Below are positions 47,659 through 56,550 of a DNA stretch of 64,000 nucleotides, one piece after another (position 1 is the stretch's first letter; each line of letters starts with the position of its first letter). The notes beneath the pieces were generated by a model. It was not told the DNA's origin. It saw only the letters and a list, made by a program, of their open reading frames with translations, and did not search any database. Origin of the DNA: Streptomyces sp. NBC_00273 (GTDB taxonomy: Bacteria > Actinomycetota > Actinomycetes > Streptomycetales > Streptomycetaceae); assembly GCF_036178145.1 (NCBI RefSeq), contig NZ_CP108067.1:7461001-7525000 (forward strand), given 5' to 3'. The position numbers and the translations under genes are program-made.

Positions 47659-48714
47659 ATGATCACGCGTGGGGAGATGCCCCTGGTACGCCGGGTGTGC
47701 GTCCTGGCCTGGGCCGGCACCGCGGTGTCCTGGGAGCTGTCCACGCCCGGGCCGCTGGGCCCGAGCCTGGCCACCTGTGCGGCCTTCCTGCTGTTGGCCA
47801 CCGGGTGCGCACTGCACATCCGGCACGAGCTGCTGGCCGAGCTGCGCCGCTCGCAGGAGATCGCGGGCGCCGCGCAGCGGGCGCTGCTGCGGCCGCTGCC
47901 GGTGCGGATCGACGGCCTGGTGCCGGCCGCGGCGCAACTCTCGGCGAGCCGGGGCGCGGCGGTGGGCGGGGACCTGTACGAGGCCGTGCCGACGGCGTAC
48001 GGGATCCGGGTGGCGATCGGGGACGTCCGGGGCCACGGCCTGCCCGCGCTGGGCACGGCCGCCGCCGTGCTCGGGGCCTTCCGCGAGGGGGCGTACGACG
48101 AGCCTTCGCTGGACGGTGTGCTGCGGCGGATGGAGCGGGCGCTGGGCCGCCACGTCCGTGACCGGGCGCGGGCTGATCCGGACTCCGCGGCGACGGAGGA
48201 GTTCGTGACGGTCCTGCTCCTCCAGATCGCCGGGGACGGCACGTTGCTGGCCCTGAACTGCGGTCACCCGTGGCCGTATCTGATCCGTCCGGCTCCGGTC
48301 CCGGAACACTGCGCTGCGCACAGCCGGGGCTCCGTCCCGGACCCCGTGAACTCTTCAGCCCGTCCGGCGTTTGAGGACCGGGTCCGGGCGGCGCCCGGTT
48401 ACACGCAGGTACGGCCGCTGGTCGGCGGCGAGACCATACCGCCGCTCGGGGTGGTGCCCGTACCGGCGGACGTGCGGCCGCGCGCCTGCGGGGAACTCCG
48501 GCCCGGGGAGACGCTGTTCCTCTACACCGACGGGGCCGAGGACGCCCGCGACCGGGTCGGCCGGTTCTTCGATCTGGCGGGCTTCCTCGCACGGGAGGCG
48601 GCGGCCACGCCCGCGCGGCTGGTGGCGGGCGTGCACGCCGCTCTGCTCCGGCACACCGGCGGGCGGCTCGCCGACGACGTCGCCCTGCTCGTGCTCCGCA
48701 ACGACCGGTCCTGA
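47659..48714 (+). CDS. Membrane-associated SpoIIE-type PP2C serine phosphatase
   Basis: A 351-residue phosphatase. Two hydrophobic stretches near the N-terminus (about residues 9-25 and 35-55) probably anchor it. The PP2C/SpoIIE catalytic domain holds AVGGDLYEAVP, IGDVRGHGLPAL, NCGHPWPYLI and TDGAEDARD; these carry the metal-binding aspartates. Such enzymes usually dephosphorylate anti-anti-sigma factors. A loop at about residues 221-247 (HCAAHSRGSVPDPVNSSARP) is encoded by a copy of the intergenic GC-rich repeat (48324-48390). ATG 47659 is preceded by GGAGGGGAG. No anti-sigma partner is adjacent. Confidence 0.9.
   Translation: MITRGEMPLVRRVCVLAWAGTAVSWELSTPGPLGPSLATCAAFLLLATGCALHIRHELLAELRRSQEIAGAAQRALLRPLPVRIDGLVPAAAQLSASRGAAVGGDLYEAVPTAYGIRVAIGDVRGHGLPALGTAAAVLGAFREGAYDEPSLDGVLRRMERALGRHVRDRARADPDSAATEEFVTVLLLQIAGDGTLLALNCGHPWPYLIRPAPVPEHCAAHSRGSVPDPVNSSARPAFEDRVRAAPGYTQVRPLVGGETIPPLGVVPVPADVRPRACGELRPGETLFLYTDGAEDARDRVGRFFDLAGFLAREAAATPARLVAGVHAALLRHTGGRLADDVALLVLRNDRS
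48324..48390 (+). repeat. Intergenic-type repeat inserted in the phosphatase gene
   Basis: Contains CCGGGGCTCCGTCCCGGACC and CCGTCCGGCGTTTGAGGACC, which correspond to parts of the repeat at 19261 in opposite orientation. CCCGGACCC (48336-48344) and GGGTCCGGG (48380-48388) form perfect 9-base arms. The reading frame stays open across it. Confidence 0.6.
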
Positions 48715-48731
48715 CCACCGGGCCCCGGACA

Positions 48732-48766
48732 CGCGCGCCGGGCCCGGTGGATGAGCCCGGCGCGCG
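48732..48766. terminator. Terminator after the phosphatase gene
   Basis: Perfect 12-base arms CGCGCGCCGGGC and GCCCGGCGCGCG around an 11-base loop, 17 bases after the stop codon. The rest of the 352-base gap to 49067 holds an inverted repeat at 48882 and the operator at 49002; I see no convincing gene in it. Confidence 0.85.
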
Positions 48767-48881
48767 CTCTCGACCCGGCCCCTGCCGGGGCGCGGCGACC
48801 AACCGGGCGCCGGCGGGGCCGGAACGCGCCGCCCGCCTGCCATGGAGTGTCGGGCAGACAGCAGAACGGGCGGCGCGGTGA

Positions 48882-48919
48882 CGGGTCGTCGCACTGTACG
48901 AGGGGGAGCCGACGACCCG
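48882..48919. repeat. Inverted repeat in the gap before the NsdA-like gene
   Basis: Perfect 10-base arms CGGGTCGTCG and CGACGACCCG around 18 bases. It may be a second terminator or part of an unrecognised small RNA. Confidence 0.4.
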
Positions 48920-49001
48920 AGCTACCTCTTGGCGAGGCTCTTCAGTGAAGCGCCTCCATGGGTCCGTGCGGCAGAGTGCGCATCGCATTTATGCGCGTAC
49001 T

Positions 49002-49039
49002 CGGTTCACACCCCGTGTGAACCGCGCACCCACTAGCCT
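49002..49039 (+). promoter_or_regulatory. Palindromic operator and -10 box of the NsdA-like regulator gene
   Basis: Perfect 10-base arms CGGTTCACAC (49002-49011) and GTGTGAACCG (49015-49024) around CCC. TAGCCT (49034-49039) is the likely -10 box, so the palindrome covers the -35 region. A smaller palindrome CGCAT-tt-ATGCG lies at 48984-48995. Autorepression by the encoded regulator is inferred. Confidence 0.55.
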
Positions 49040-49066
49040 GAGAACGACGAGCCCTTGGAGCGGCCC

Positions 49067-50407
49067 ATGCAGCCCAATGTCCTGCTCGACGCCCTCCTCG
49101 CCGAGGCGGGAATGTCCCACGCCGGACTCGCCGCGTACGTGAACCAGGCGGGCCGCACCCGCGGACTCGCCCTGCGCTACGAACACACCGCCGTGACGCG
49201 GTGGTTGAAGGGCCAGCGGCCCCGGGGGCAGGTCCCCGACCTGATCTGCGAGGTGCTCGGAGGGCGGCTGCGGCGTCCCCTCGGGCTCGACGACATCGGG
49301 CTCGGCGCGGCCGACCAGCCCGTTCCGCTGCACGCCTCGCCGCTCAGCGGGTTCGTGGACCGGGCCGCGGCCCTGTGGCGTTCCGACGTCCAGGCCCGGC
49401 CCCATCTGCTGGCCGCCGGGGCGGTCACCGGGACGCCCGCAGTCATCCCGGTGTGGGAATGGGAGAATCCGCCCGAGGACGCCGACGTCTCCCGCGAGGG
49501 CCCGAACCCGATCGGTCCCGAGCACATCGAGATCCTGAAGTCCGCCCGCGCCCACTACGAGCTGATGTACCGCCGGGCCGGCGGTCTCGCCACGCGGGAC
49601 CGGGTCGTCCGCTTCCTCGGCAGTGAGACCGCGCCCATGCTGCGCGGGAGCTACTCCGACGACCTCGGCCGCCGGCTGCACCGGGCTACGGGGTCCCTGG
49701 TGGCGGTGGCGGGGATCTGCGCGTACGACTCGGACGCGCACGGCCTGGCCCAGCGCTACTTCCACCAGGCCCTGCGCCTGGCCAAGGCGAGCGGGGACCG
49801 GGGGCTCGGCGCGTACGTCATCGCGCTGATCGTCAACCAGTCCCTGCACCTGCGGGAGTACCGCCAGGCCGTCGCGTTCGCCGAGGCCGCGCTGCGGGCC
49901 GCCGGGCGGCACACCACCCCGGCGCTGGCCGCCGACCTGTACGCGATGCAGGCCAAGGCGTACGCCCAACTCGGCGACACCCCGGCCGCACTGGCCTGCA
50001 TCCGCAAGGCGGAAGCGGCCGCCGAGCGGATCCGCCCGGGCAGCGAACCGGACGAGACCGGCTACGTACAGCCGGGGCTCGTCAACGTCCAGGTCGCCGA
50101 GGCGCTGCTCAGCCTGGGCGATCTGGAAGCCGCCCGGGTCCAGGCGACCGCCGCCGTCGGCACCCCGGCGCACGACCGCGGCCGGGTGCACCGGCTGGCG
50201 ATGCTGTGCGAGATCCAGCTGCGCCAGGGGGAGGCGGACCGGGCCGCGGCGTCCGCGGCCGAGATGGCCGAGCGGGCCAAGGGCATGGAGTCGCTGCGGC
50301 TGCGCGACCGGCTGCGAGCGGTCCGCGAACAGCTCCTGACCAGCGGTTGTACGGGCGCGGAGGAGACCGCGCGGCTCATCGACGGGGCGCTGCGCGTTCC
50401 GCTGTGA
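49067..50407 (+). CDS. NsdA-like developmental regulator with helix-turn-helix and repeat domain
   Basis: A 446-residue cytoplasmic protein. The N-terminal 80 residues include a helix-turn-helix-like region (LLAEAGMSHAGLAAYVNQAG and YEHTAVTRWLKGQRPRGQVPDLICEVL). The remainder is all-helical and TPR-like (ALRLAKASGDRGLGAYVIALIVNQSLHLREYRQAVAFAEAAL). This layout is found in streptomycete regulators related to NsdA, which affect sporulation and antibiotic production. ATG 49067 has GGAG 6 bases upstream. A perfect palindrome covers its promoter. Its role here is inferred from the family. Confidence 0.82.
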   Translation: MQPNVLLDALLAEAGMSHAGLAAYVNQAGRTRGLALRYEHTAVTRWLKGQRPRGQVPDLICEVLGGRLRRPLGLDDIGLGAADQPVPLHASPLSGFVDRAAALWRSDVQARPHLLAAGAVTGTPAVIPVWEWENPPEDADVSREGPNPIGPEHIEILKSARAHYELMYRRAGGLATRDRVVRFLGSETAPMLRGSYSDDLGRRLHRATGSLVAVAGICAYDSDAHGLAQRYFHQALRLAKASGDRGLGAYVIALIVNQSLHLREYRQAVAFAEAALRAAGRHTTPALAADLYAMQAKAYAQLGDTPAALACIRKAEAAAERIRPGSEPDETGYVQPGLVNVQVAEALLSLGDLEAARVQATAAVGTPAHDRGRVHRLAMLCEIQLRQGEADRAAASAAEMAERAKGMESLRLRDRLRAVREQLLTSGCTGAEETARLIDGALRVPL

Positions 50408-50428
50408 CGGGCGGAAGTGCTGCCATGT

Positions 50429-50458
50429 TGCCACCTACTCGAACGGAAGAAGGTGGCA
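50429..50458 (+). promoter_or_regulatory. Inverted repeat over the NUDIX ribosome binding site
   Basis: Perfect 8-base arms TGCCACCT (50429-50436) and AGGTGGCA (50451-50458) around 14 bases. The second arm covers the AAGGTGG ribosome binding site of GTG 50464. It could hide that site in RNA or act as a DNA operator. Confidence 0.45.
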
Positions 50459-50463
50459 CAACC

Positions 50464-51000
50464 GTGCAGTGGACGAACCTGAGCGAGCAGACCGTGTACA
50501 AGAACCGTTGGTTCGACGTGAACCTCGCCGATGTGGAACTTCCCGACGGCCGGCACCTGGACCACTTCGTGATCCGGCTGCGTCCGGTCGCCGTCGCCAC
50601 GGCCGTCAACGAGGCCGACGAGGTGCTGTTGCTCTGGCGGCACCGCTTCATCACCGACAGCTGGGGTTGGGAACTGCCCGCCGGGGTGGTCGAGGACGGC
50701 GAGGACATCGCGGTCGCGGCGGCCCGCGAGATGGAGGAGGAGTCGGGCTGGCGACCCGGCCCGCTCCACCACCTGATGACCGTCGAGCCGTCGAACGGGC
50801 TGACCGATGCCCGGCACCACCTCTACTGGGCGGACGGGGCCACCCACATCGGGCATCCCGAGGACGACTTCGAGTCCTCGCGCCGGGAGTGGGTCCCGCT
50901 CAAGCTGGTGCCGGACATGATCGCCCGGGGGGAGATCCCGGCCGCCAACATGGCGGCCGGGTTGCTCCTGCTGCACCACCTGCGGCTCGGCCGGCCGTAG
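50464..51000 (+). CDS. NUDIX hydrolase
   Basis: A 178-residue hydrolase of nucleoside-diphosphate-linked substrates. The Nudix box is complete: GVVEDGEDIAVAAAREMEEESGW fits GX5EX7REUXEEXGU. It is preceded by LLLWRHRFITDSWGWELPA, a pattern like ADP-ribose pyrophosphatases. GTG 50464 is chosen because AAGAAGGTGG lies upstream; ATG 50425 is an in-frame alternative with GGAAG before it. It follows the NsdA-like gene by 56 bases. The substrate is unknown. Confidence 0.92.
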   Translation: MQWTNLSEQTVYKNRWFDVNLADVELPDGRHLDHFVIRLRPVAVATAVNEADEVLLLWRHRFITDSWGWELPAGVVEDGEDIAVAAAREMEEESGWRPGPLHHLMTVEPSNGLTDARHHLYWADGATHIGHPEDDFESSRREWVPLKLVPDMIARGEIPAANMAAGLLLLHHLRLGRP

Positions 51001-51031
51001 GGGTGACCGGCCATAGGGGCGGCCGGAGGGA

Positions 51032-51904
51032 TCAGCCGTAGGGGTAGAAGCCCGCGCCCGTCTTGCGGCCCAGGCGGCCGGCGTCGACCATGCGCTGGAG
51101 CAGCGGGGGAGCGGCGTACAGCGGCTCCTTGTACTCCGCGTACATCGAGTCGGCGATGGACGCGATGGTGTCCAGGCCGATCAGGTCGGACAGCTTGAGC
51201 GGGCCCATCGGGTGGGCGCAGCCCAGCTCCATGCCGTTGTCGATGTCCTCGCGGCTGGCGATGCCCGACTCGAACATCCGGATCGCGGACAGCAGGTACG
51301 GGACGAGGAGCGCGTTGACGACGAACCCGGACCGGTCCTGGGCGCGGACCGCGTGCTTGTTCAGCACGTCCCGCACCAGGGCCTCGGCCCGCTTGACCGT
51401 CTCCTCGCCCGTGGTCAGCGCCGGGATCAGCTCGACGAGCTTCTGCACCGGGGCCGGGTTGAAGAAGTGGATGCCGATGACCTGGTCCGGCCGAGAGGTC
51501 GCGACGGCCAGCTTGACCAGCGGGATCGAGGAGGTGTTGGAGGCCAAGATCGCGTCCGGGCGGGTGATCACCTGGTCGAGGATCTGGAAGATCTCCGTCT
51601 TGACCTGCTCGTTCTCGACGACGGCCTCGATGACGAGGTCGCGGTCGGCGAACTCTCCGAGGTCGGTGGTGAAGGTGAGGCGGGCCAGGGTGGCGTCCCG
51701 CTCCTCCTCGGTGATCTTGCCGCGTTCGGCGGCCTTGGTCAGGGAGTTGTGCAGCCGGGTACGGCCGATCTCCAGGGCTTCGCCGGTGGTTTCGGCGACC
51801 TTGACCTCAAGGCCACTGCGGGCGCACACCTCGGCGATACCCGCACCCATCTGGCCACAGCCCACTACGCCGACCCGTGTGATGTCGGAAGGGAGGTCAG
51901 TCAC
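51032..51904 (-). CDS. 3-hydroxybutyryl/3-hydroxyacyl-CoA dehydrogenase
   Basis: A 290-residue NAD(P)-dependent enzyme that interconverts acetoacetyl-CoA and 3-hydroxybutyryl-CoA, or longer homologues. The Rossmann motif is VGVVGCGQMGAGIAEVCARSG. The catalytic region has ASNTSSIPLVKLA and GIHFFNPAPVQKLVEL. The C-terminal domain includes SGFVVNALLVPYLLSAIRM and GCAHPMGPLKLSDLIGLD. The GTG at 51904 has GAAAGG about 7 bases upstream. It is convergent with the NUDIX gene (31 bases). No beta-oxidation genes are nearby. Confidence 0.93.
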   Translation of the reverse strand: MTDLPSDITRVGVVGCGQMGAGIAEVCARSGLEVKVAETTGEALEIGRTRLHNSLTKAAERGKITEEERDATLARLTFTTDLGEFADRDLVIEAVVENEQVKTEIFQILDQVITRPDAILASNTSSIPLVKLAVATSRPDQVIGIHFFNPAPVQKLVELIPALTTGEETVKRAEALVRDVLNKHAVRAQDRSGFVVNALLVPYLLSAIRMFESGIASREDIDNGMELGCAHPMGPLKLSDLIGLDTIASIADSMYAEYKEPLYAAPPLLQRMVDAGRLGRKTGAGFYPYG

Positions 51905-52064
51905 TTCGTGCCTTTCGCAGCTCATCCGTCGGCGGGTCCCCCGTACGATTCCGGCGCCCGCCACGCCCCCCGACGTTACTCCCGACCTTGCGCGGGGCGG
52001 CGGGCCGGGGCGGGCATGCTGAGCGGACACCGTGCAATGTCACTCAGCGAAACGGAGACGTCAC

Positions 52065-53309
52065 ATGACGTACATCGATCGACGGGCGCTGCTGGCCGGA
52101 GCCGTGGGGGTGATCGCCGCCGCCACGGCCGGTTCGGCGGCCGCGGCGCCGCGGACTGCCGCGAGGACCCCCGGGGGGCGGGCCGCGGCGGACTTCCGGG
52201 GGATGTGGATCGCCTCGGTGTCGAACGTGGACTGGCCCTCCGAGAGCGGACTCTCCGCGGCGCGGCAGCGGTCGGAGCTGCTCGCCCTGCTCGACTCCGC
52301 CGTCGAGCGCCGCCTGGGCGCGGTGGTCCTCCAGGTCCGGCCGGCGGCGGACGCCCTGTGGCCCTCGAAGCTGGAGCCCTGGTCGCAGTGGCTGACCGGG
52401 AAGCAGGGGGTCGATCCCGGCTGGGACCCGCTGGGCACGGCCGTCAAGGAGGCGCACGCCCGCGGGCTGCAGCTGCACGCCTGGTTCAACCCGTTCCGCG
52501 TGGCCAACCACACCGACCTCGACCGGCTGGTGTCCACGCACCCGGCGCGGCGCAATCCCGGCTGGACGGTGGAGTACGGCGACAAGCTCTACTACAACCC
52601 GGGCCTGCCCGAGGTGCGGCGCTTCGTCCAGGACGCCATGTTCGACGCCGTCTCCCGCTACCCGCTGGACGCCGTGCACTGGGACGACTACTTCTACCCG
52701 TACCCGGTGGCGGGGGAGTACTTCGACGACGACGAGGCCTTCGAGGAGTACGGGGCGGGCTTCGCCTCGCGCGCCGCCTGGCGCCGGAGCAACATCGACA
52801 CCCTGGTCCGCGAGATGTCCGCGCGGCTGCGGGCGCTCAAGCCGGCGCTCCGCTTCGGGATCAGCCCGTTCGCCGTCTGGCGCAACTCCGACCGGGACCC
52901 GACCGGTTCGCCGACCCGCGCGGGCCTCGGGACGTACGACGACCTCTACGCGGACACCCGCAAGTGGGTCAGGGAGGGCTGGATCGACTACATCGTGCCG
53001 CAGGCCTACTGGCACATCGGGCACCCGACCGCCGACTACGCCGACATCGTGCCCTGGTGGGCGCGGACCGTCGCCGGGACGAAGGTGGACCTGTACGTGG
53101 GGGAGGCCCTGTACCGCTGCGACGAGGACAGCCCCACCGAGGCCTGGCGCGACCCCGGAGAGCTGTCGAAGCACCTGACGTTCGCCCGCGGGTACCCGGA
53201 GGTCCGCGGCCACGTCTACTTCTCGGCGAAGCAGGTGGCCGCGGACCCCAACGGAGCGATGGCCCGGGTGGTCGCCGACCACTACGGCCCGGCGGCGTCC
53301 CGGCGCTGA
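52065..53309 (+). CDS. Secreted glycosyl hydrolase-like 10 (GHL10/DUF187) family protein
   Basis: A 414-residue exported protein of the GHL10 family, often associated with cell-envelope polysaccharide metabolism. The N-terminus (YIDRRALLAGAVGVIAAATAGSAAAA) looks like a Tat signal with the RR pair at residues 5-6. The catalytic TIM-barrel region has RGMWIASVSNVDWP, GLQLHAWFNPFR, VHWDDYFYPYP and WIDYIVPQAYWHIGH. The substrate is unknown. ATG 52065 is preceded by ACGGAGACG. The DUF1918 gene is convergent, with a 1-base gap. Confidence 0.9.
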   Translation: MTYIDRRALLAGAVGVIAAATAGSAAAAPRTAARTPGGRAAADFRGMWIASVSNVDWPSESGLSAARQRSELLALLDSAVERRLGAVVLQVRPAADALWPSKLEPWSQWLTGKQGVDPGWDPLGTAVKEAHARGLQLHAWFNPFRVANHTDLDRLVSTHPARRNPGWTVEYGDKLYYNPGLPEVRRFVQDAMFDAVSRYPLDAVHWDDYFYPYPVAGEYFDDDEAFEEYGAGFASRAAWRRSNIDTLVREMSARLRALKPALRFGISPFAVWRNSDRDPTGSPTRAGLGTYDDLYADTRKWVREGWIDYIVPQAYWHIGHPTADYADIVPWWARTVAGTKVDLYVGEALYRCDEDSPTEAWRDPGELSKHLTFARGYPEVRGHVYFSAKQVAADPNGAMARVVADHYGPAASRR

Positions 53310-53310
53310 T

Positions 53311-53508
53311 TCAGTGAGTGGGCTCGGAGGGGTGGCGGACCGTGCAGTCGGGTCCAGGAGCCATCAGGGCCTCGTGTCCGTCCTCGAAGCGGACCCGGTA
53401 CGGGGGGGTTCCGTTCTCGCCCAGGACCTGGGTGATCTCGCCCACCTTGTCGTGCTGTCCGACGATCCTGCCGTGCTGCACCAGCTGGTCGCCCTCGGTC
53501 GCGCGCAT
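53311..53508 (-). CDS. DUF1918 family protein
   Basis: A 65-residue protein of the DUF1918 family: ATEGDQLVQHGRIVGQHDKVGEITQVLGENGTPPYRVRFEDGHEALMAPGPDC. These proteins look like small beta-barrels with an SH3-like pattern. The function is unknown. The ATG at 53508 has GGAGG on the minus strand upstream (AGGAGGTCAGTT). Confidence 0.9.
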   Translation of the reverse strand: MRATEGDQLVQHGRIVGQHDKVGEITQVLGENGTPPYRVRFEDGHEALMAPGPDCTVRHPSEPTH

Positions 53509-53565
53509 AACTGACCTCCTCGGTGGCGGTCCGATCCGGTGTTTGCAGTTTAGGTCGTCCTGCGG

Positions 53566-54469
<904 letters not shown>

Positions 54470-54471
<2 letters not shown>

Positions 54472-55912
54472 GTATGAGCGTAGCAGTGTGGCGGAACTGG
54501 CCGAGTCCTTGCGTTCCGAACTCGACCGCTACTCGGTGGGTGGAAAGCTCCCGTCGAGCCGGGCCCTGGTCGAGCGCTACCGGGTCAGCCCGGTCACCGT
54601 CTCCCGGGCCCTCGCGCAGCTCGCCGCCGAGGGCCTCGTCGTCACCCGGCCCGGCGCAGGGGTCTTCCGCGCCGCACCGCGTACGGCGGCCCCCGCGCCC
54701 GGGGACACCTCCTGGCAGGAGGTCGCCCTGAGCGCCGAGGGGGCCGGGGACGTCGTCCCGCGTTCGGTGGACGCCTCCGGGGTGCTGGCCTGCCTGGCCG
54801 CACCGCCGCCGTCGGTGATCGCCCTCAACAGCGGATACCTGCACGCCTCCGTCCAGCCCGAGCGGGCCATGGCCGCCGCGCTCGCCCGGGCCGGGCGGCG
54901 CCCCGGAGCCTGGGACCGGCCGCCCATGGAGGGGCTGCCCGAGCTCCGCGACTGGTTCGCCCGCGAGATCGGCGGCGCGGTCGTCGCCGCCGACGTGCTG
55001 GTGACCGCGGGCGGGCAGAGCGCGCTGACCACCGCCCTGCGCGCGCTCGCCCCGCCCGGGGCGCCGATCCTGGTGGAGTCCCCGACCTACCCCGGGCTGC
55101 TGGCCATCGCCCGGGCCTCCGGCTGCCGGCCCGTGCCCGTCCCGGTGGACGCGGAGGGGGTCAGGCCGGAGCTGCTGGCCGCCGCCTTCGAAGCGACCGG
55201 CGCGCGGGTGTTCGTCTGCCAGCCCCTGTTCCAGAACCCGACCGGAGCGGTACTGGCTCCGGGGCGGCGGGCCGAAGTGCTGCGGATCGCGCGCGCCGCC
55301 GGGGCCTTCGTGGTCGAGGACGACTACGCCCGCGCCCTCGCCCACGACGACTGCGGGCCGCTGCCCGCGACCCTGGCCGCCGACGACCACGACGGGGTGG
55401 TCGTGCACGTCAGGTCCCTGACCAAGGCCACCTCGCCCAGCCTGCGGGTCGGCGCGCTGGCCGCCCGCGGTCCGGTGGTGGACCGGCTGCGCGCCGTCCA
55501 GGTCGTGGACTCCTTCTTCGTGCCACGGCCGCTCCAGGAGGCGGCACTGGAACTGGTCGGCGCGCCCGCCTGGCCGCGCCACCTGCGCGCGGTGGCCGCC
55601 GAGCTGCGCCACCGGCGGGACGTGCTCGCCGGCGCGTTGCGGCGGGAGCTACCCGGCCTGACCGTGCCCCATCTACCCTCGGGCGGCTACCAGCTGTGGG
55701 CCAGGATGACCGAGGGCGACGACGGGTCCTTCGCGGCCACGGCCCTGCGCGCCGGGGTGGCGGTGGCTCCCGGCCGCCCGTACTTCTGCGCGGAGCCGCC
55801 GGGTCCGCACGTCCGGCTGAGCTTCGCCGGGGTCTCGGGCCCCGGCGAACTGGTCGAGGCGGTCCATCGGCTGCGTACCGGCCTGGCGGACGGTCTCGGT
55901 CTCAACGCTTGA
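54470..55912 (+). CDS. MocR-type GntR regulator with aminotransferase domain
   Basis: A 480-residue regulator with an N-terminal GntR winged helix (VAELAESLRSELDRYSVGGKLPSSRALVERYRVSPVTVSRALAQLAAEGLVVTRPGAGVF). A fold-type I aminotransferase domain follows (about 110-475). The PLP lysine is in VRSLTKATSPSLRVGAL, and the cofactor region includes QPLFQNPTGAVL and VVEDDYARAL. MocR proteins bind PLP or PLP-aldimines and often regulate a neighbouring transporter or enzyme. It is divergent from the EamA transporter with overlapping start codons. Confidence 0.93.
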
Positions 55913-55943
55913 CCTGCTGCGCCATGCGGATCACCATCGCCGC

Positions 55944-56519
55944 ATGCATGTTCGGGTTTCGCTCGTCGCCGCAGCCCGTAGTTCCTCGCTGCTCGGCGAG
56001 CGCTTCGACGACGACCGCCCGCTGGACGGACCCGGCTGGCGGTCGGTGGAGTCCGCCGCGCAGGGCCTCGTACCCCTGGGCGCGGCCGAGTTGCGCTACT
56101 GCTCGCCGACCCCGCGCAGCCGCGCCACGGGCGAGGCCCTCGGGTACGCGCCCCTCGCCCAGCCCGCGCTGCGCGAGTGCGACATGGGCCGCTGGCGGGG
56201 GCTGACCCTGGCCGAAGTGACCGCCCACGAACCCGGGGCGGTGGAACTGTGGCTCAGCGACCCGTGGTCCGCACCGCACGGCGGCGAGTCCCTGCTCGCC
56301 TTCATCTCCCGCATCGGGGGCTGGCTCGACACCCGGCCGGCCGACGACGGGGGCGCGATCGTCGCGGTCGCGGAGCCCTCGGTGGTCCGGGCGGCCCTGG
56401 TGTACGCGCTGAAGGCGCCCCCGCTGACCTACTGGAACGTGGACGTCCGGCCGCTGTCCACGATGACCCTCACGGGCTGGTCCGGCGACTGGCACCTCTG
56501 CCTGCAGGCCCCGGCGTGA
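55944..56519 (+). CDS. Degenerate histidine-phosphatase-fold protein
   Basis: A 191-residue protein with the phosphoglycerate-mutase-like pattern (ERFDDDRPLDGPGWRSVESA, YCSPTPRSRATGEALG, ECDMGRWRGLTLAEV). The RHG motif that normally carries the catalytic histidine reads AARSSS here. The second conserved histidine region (SHGGVIR in active members) reads VAEPSVVRAAL. Both catalytic histidines are therefore missing, which suggests a non-enzymatic or altered role. ATG 55944 lies 31 bases after the MocR gene. Confidence 0.78.
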   Translation: MHVRVSLVAAARSSSLLGERFDDDRPLDGPGWRSVESAAQGLVPLGAAELRYCSPTPRSRATGEALGYAPLAQPALRECDMGRWRGLTLAEVTAHEPGAVELWLSDPWSAPHGGESLLAFISRIGGWLDTRPADDGGAIVAVAEPSVVRAALVYALKAPPLTYWNVDVRPLSTMTLTGWSGDWHLCLQAPA

Positions 56520-56538
56520 ATCGGTCGGGGCGGTCGCC

Positions 56539-56550
56539 TAGCCTGCGGGA
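56539..56550 (+). promoter_or_regulatory. -10 box of a leaderless GNAT gene
   Basis: TAGCCT (56539-56544), then 6 bases, then ATG 56551. No Shine-Dalgarno sequence is visible. The layout is identical to 10360-10371 and 62474-62485. Confidence 0.5.

Noticed and set aside
48842..49036. 64-codon frame in the gap before the NsdA-like gene
   Set aside because: No ribosome binding site, and it runs across the operator and promoter of the next gene.
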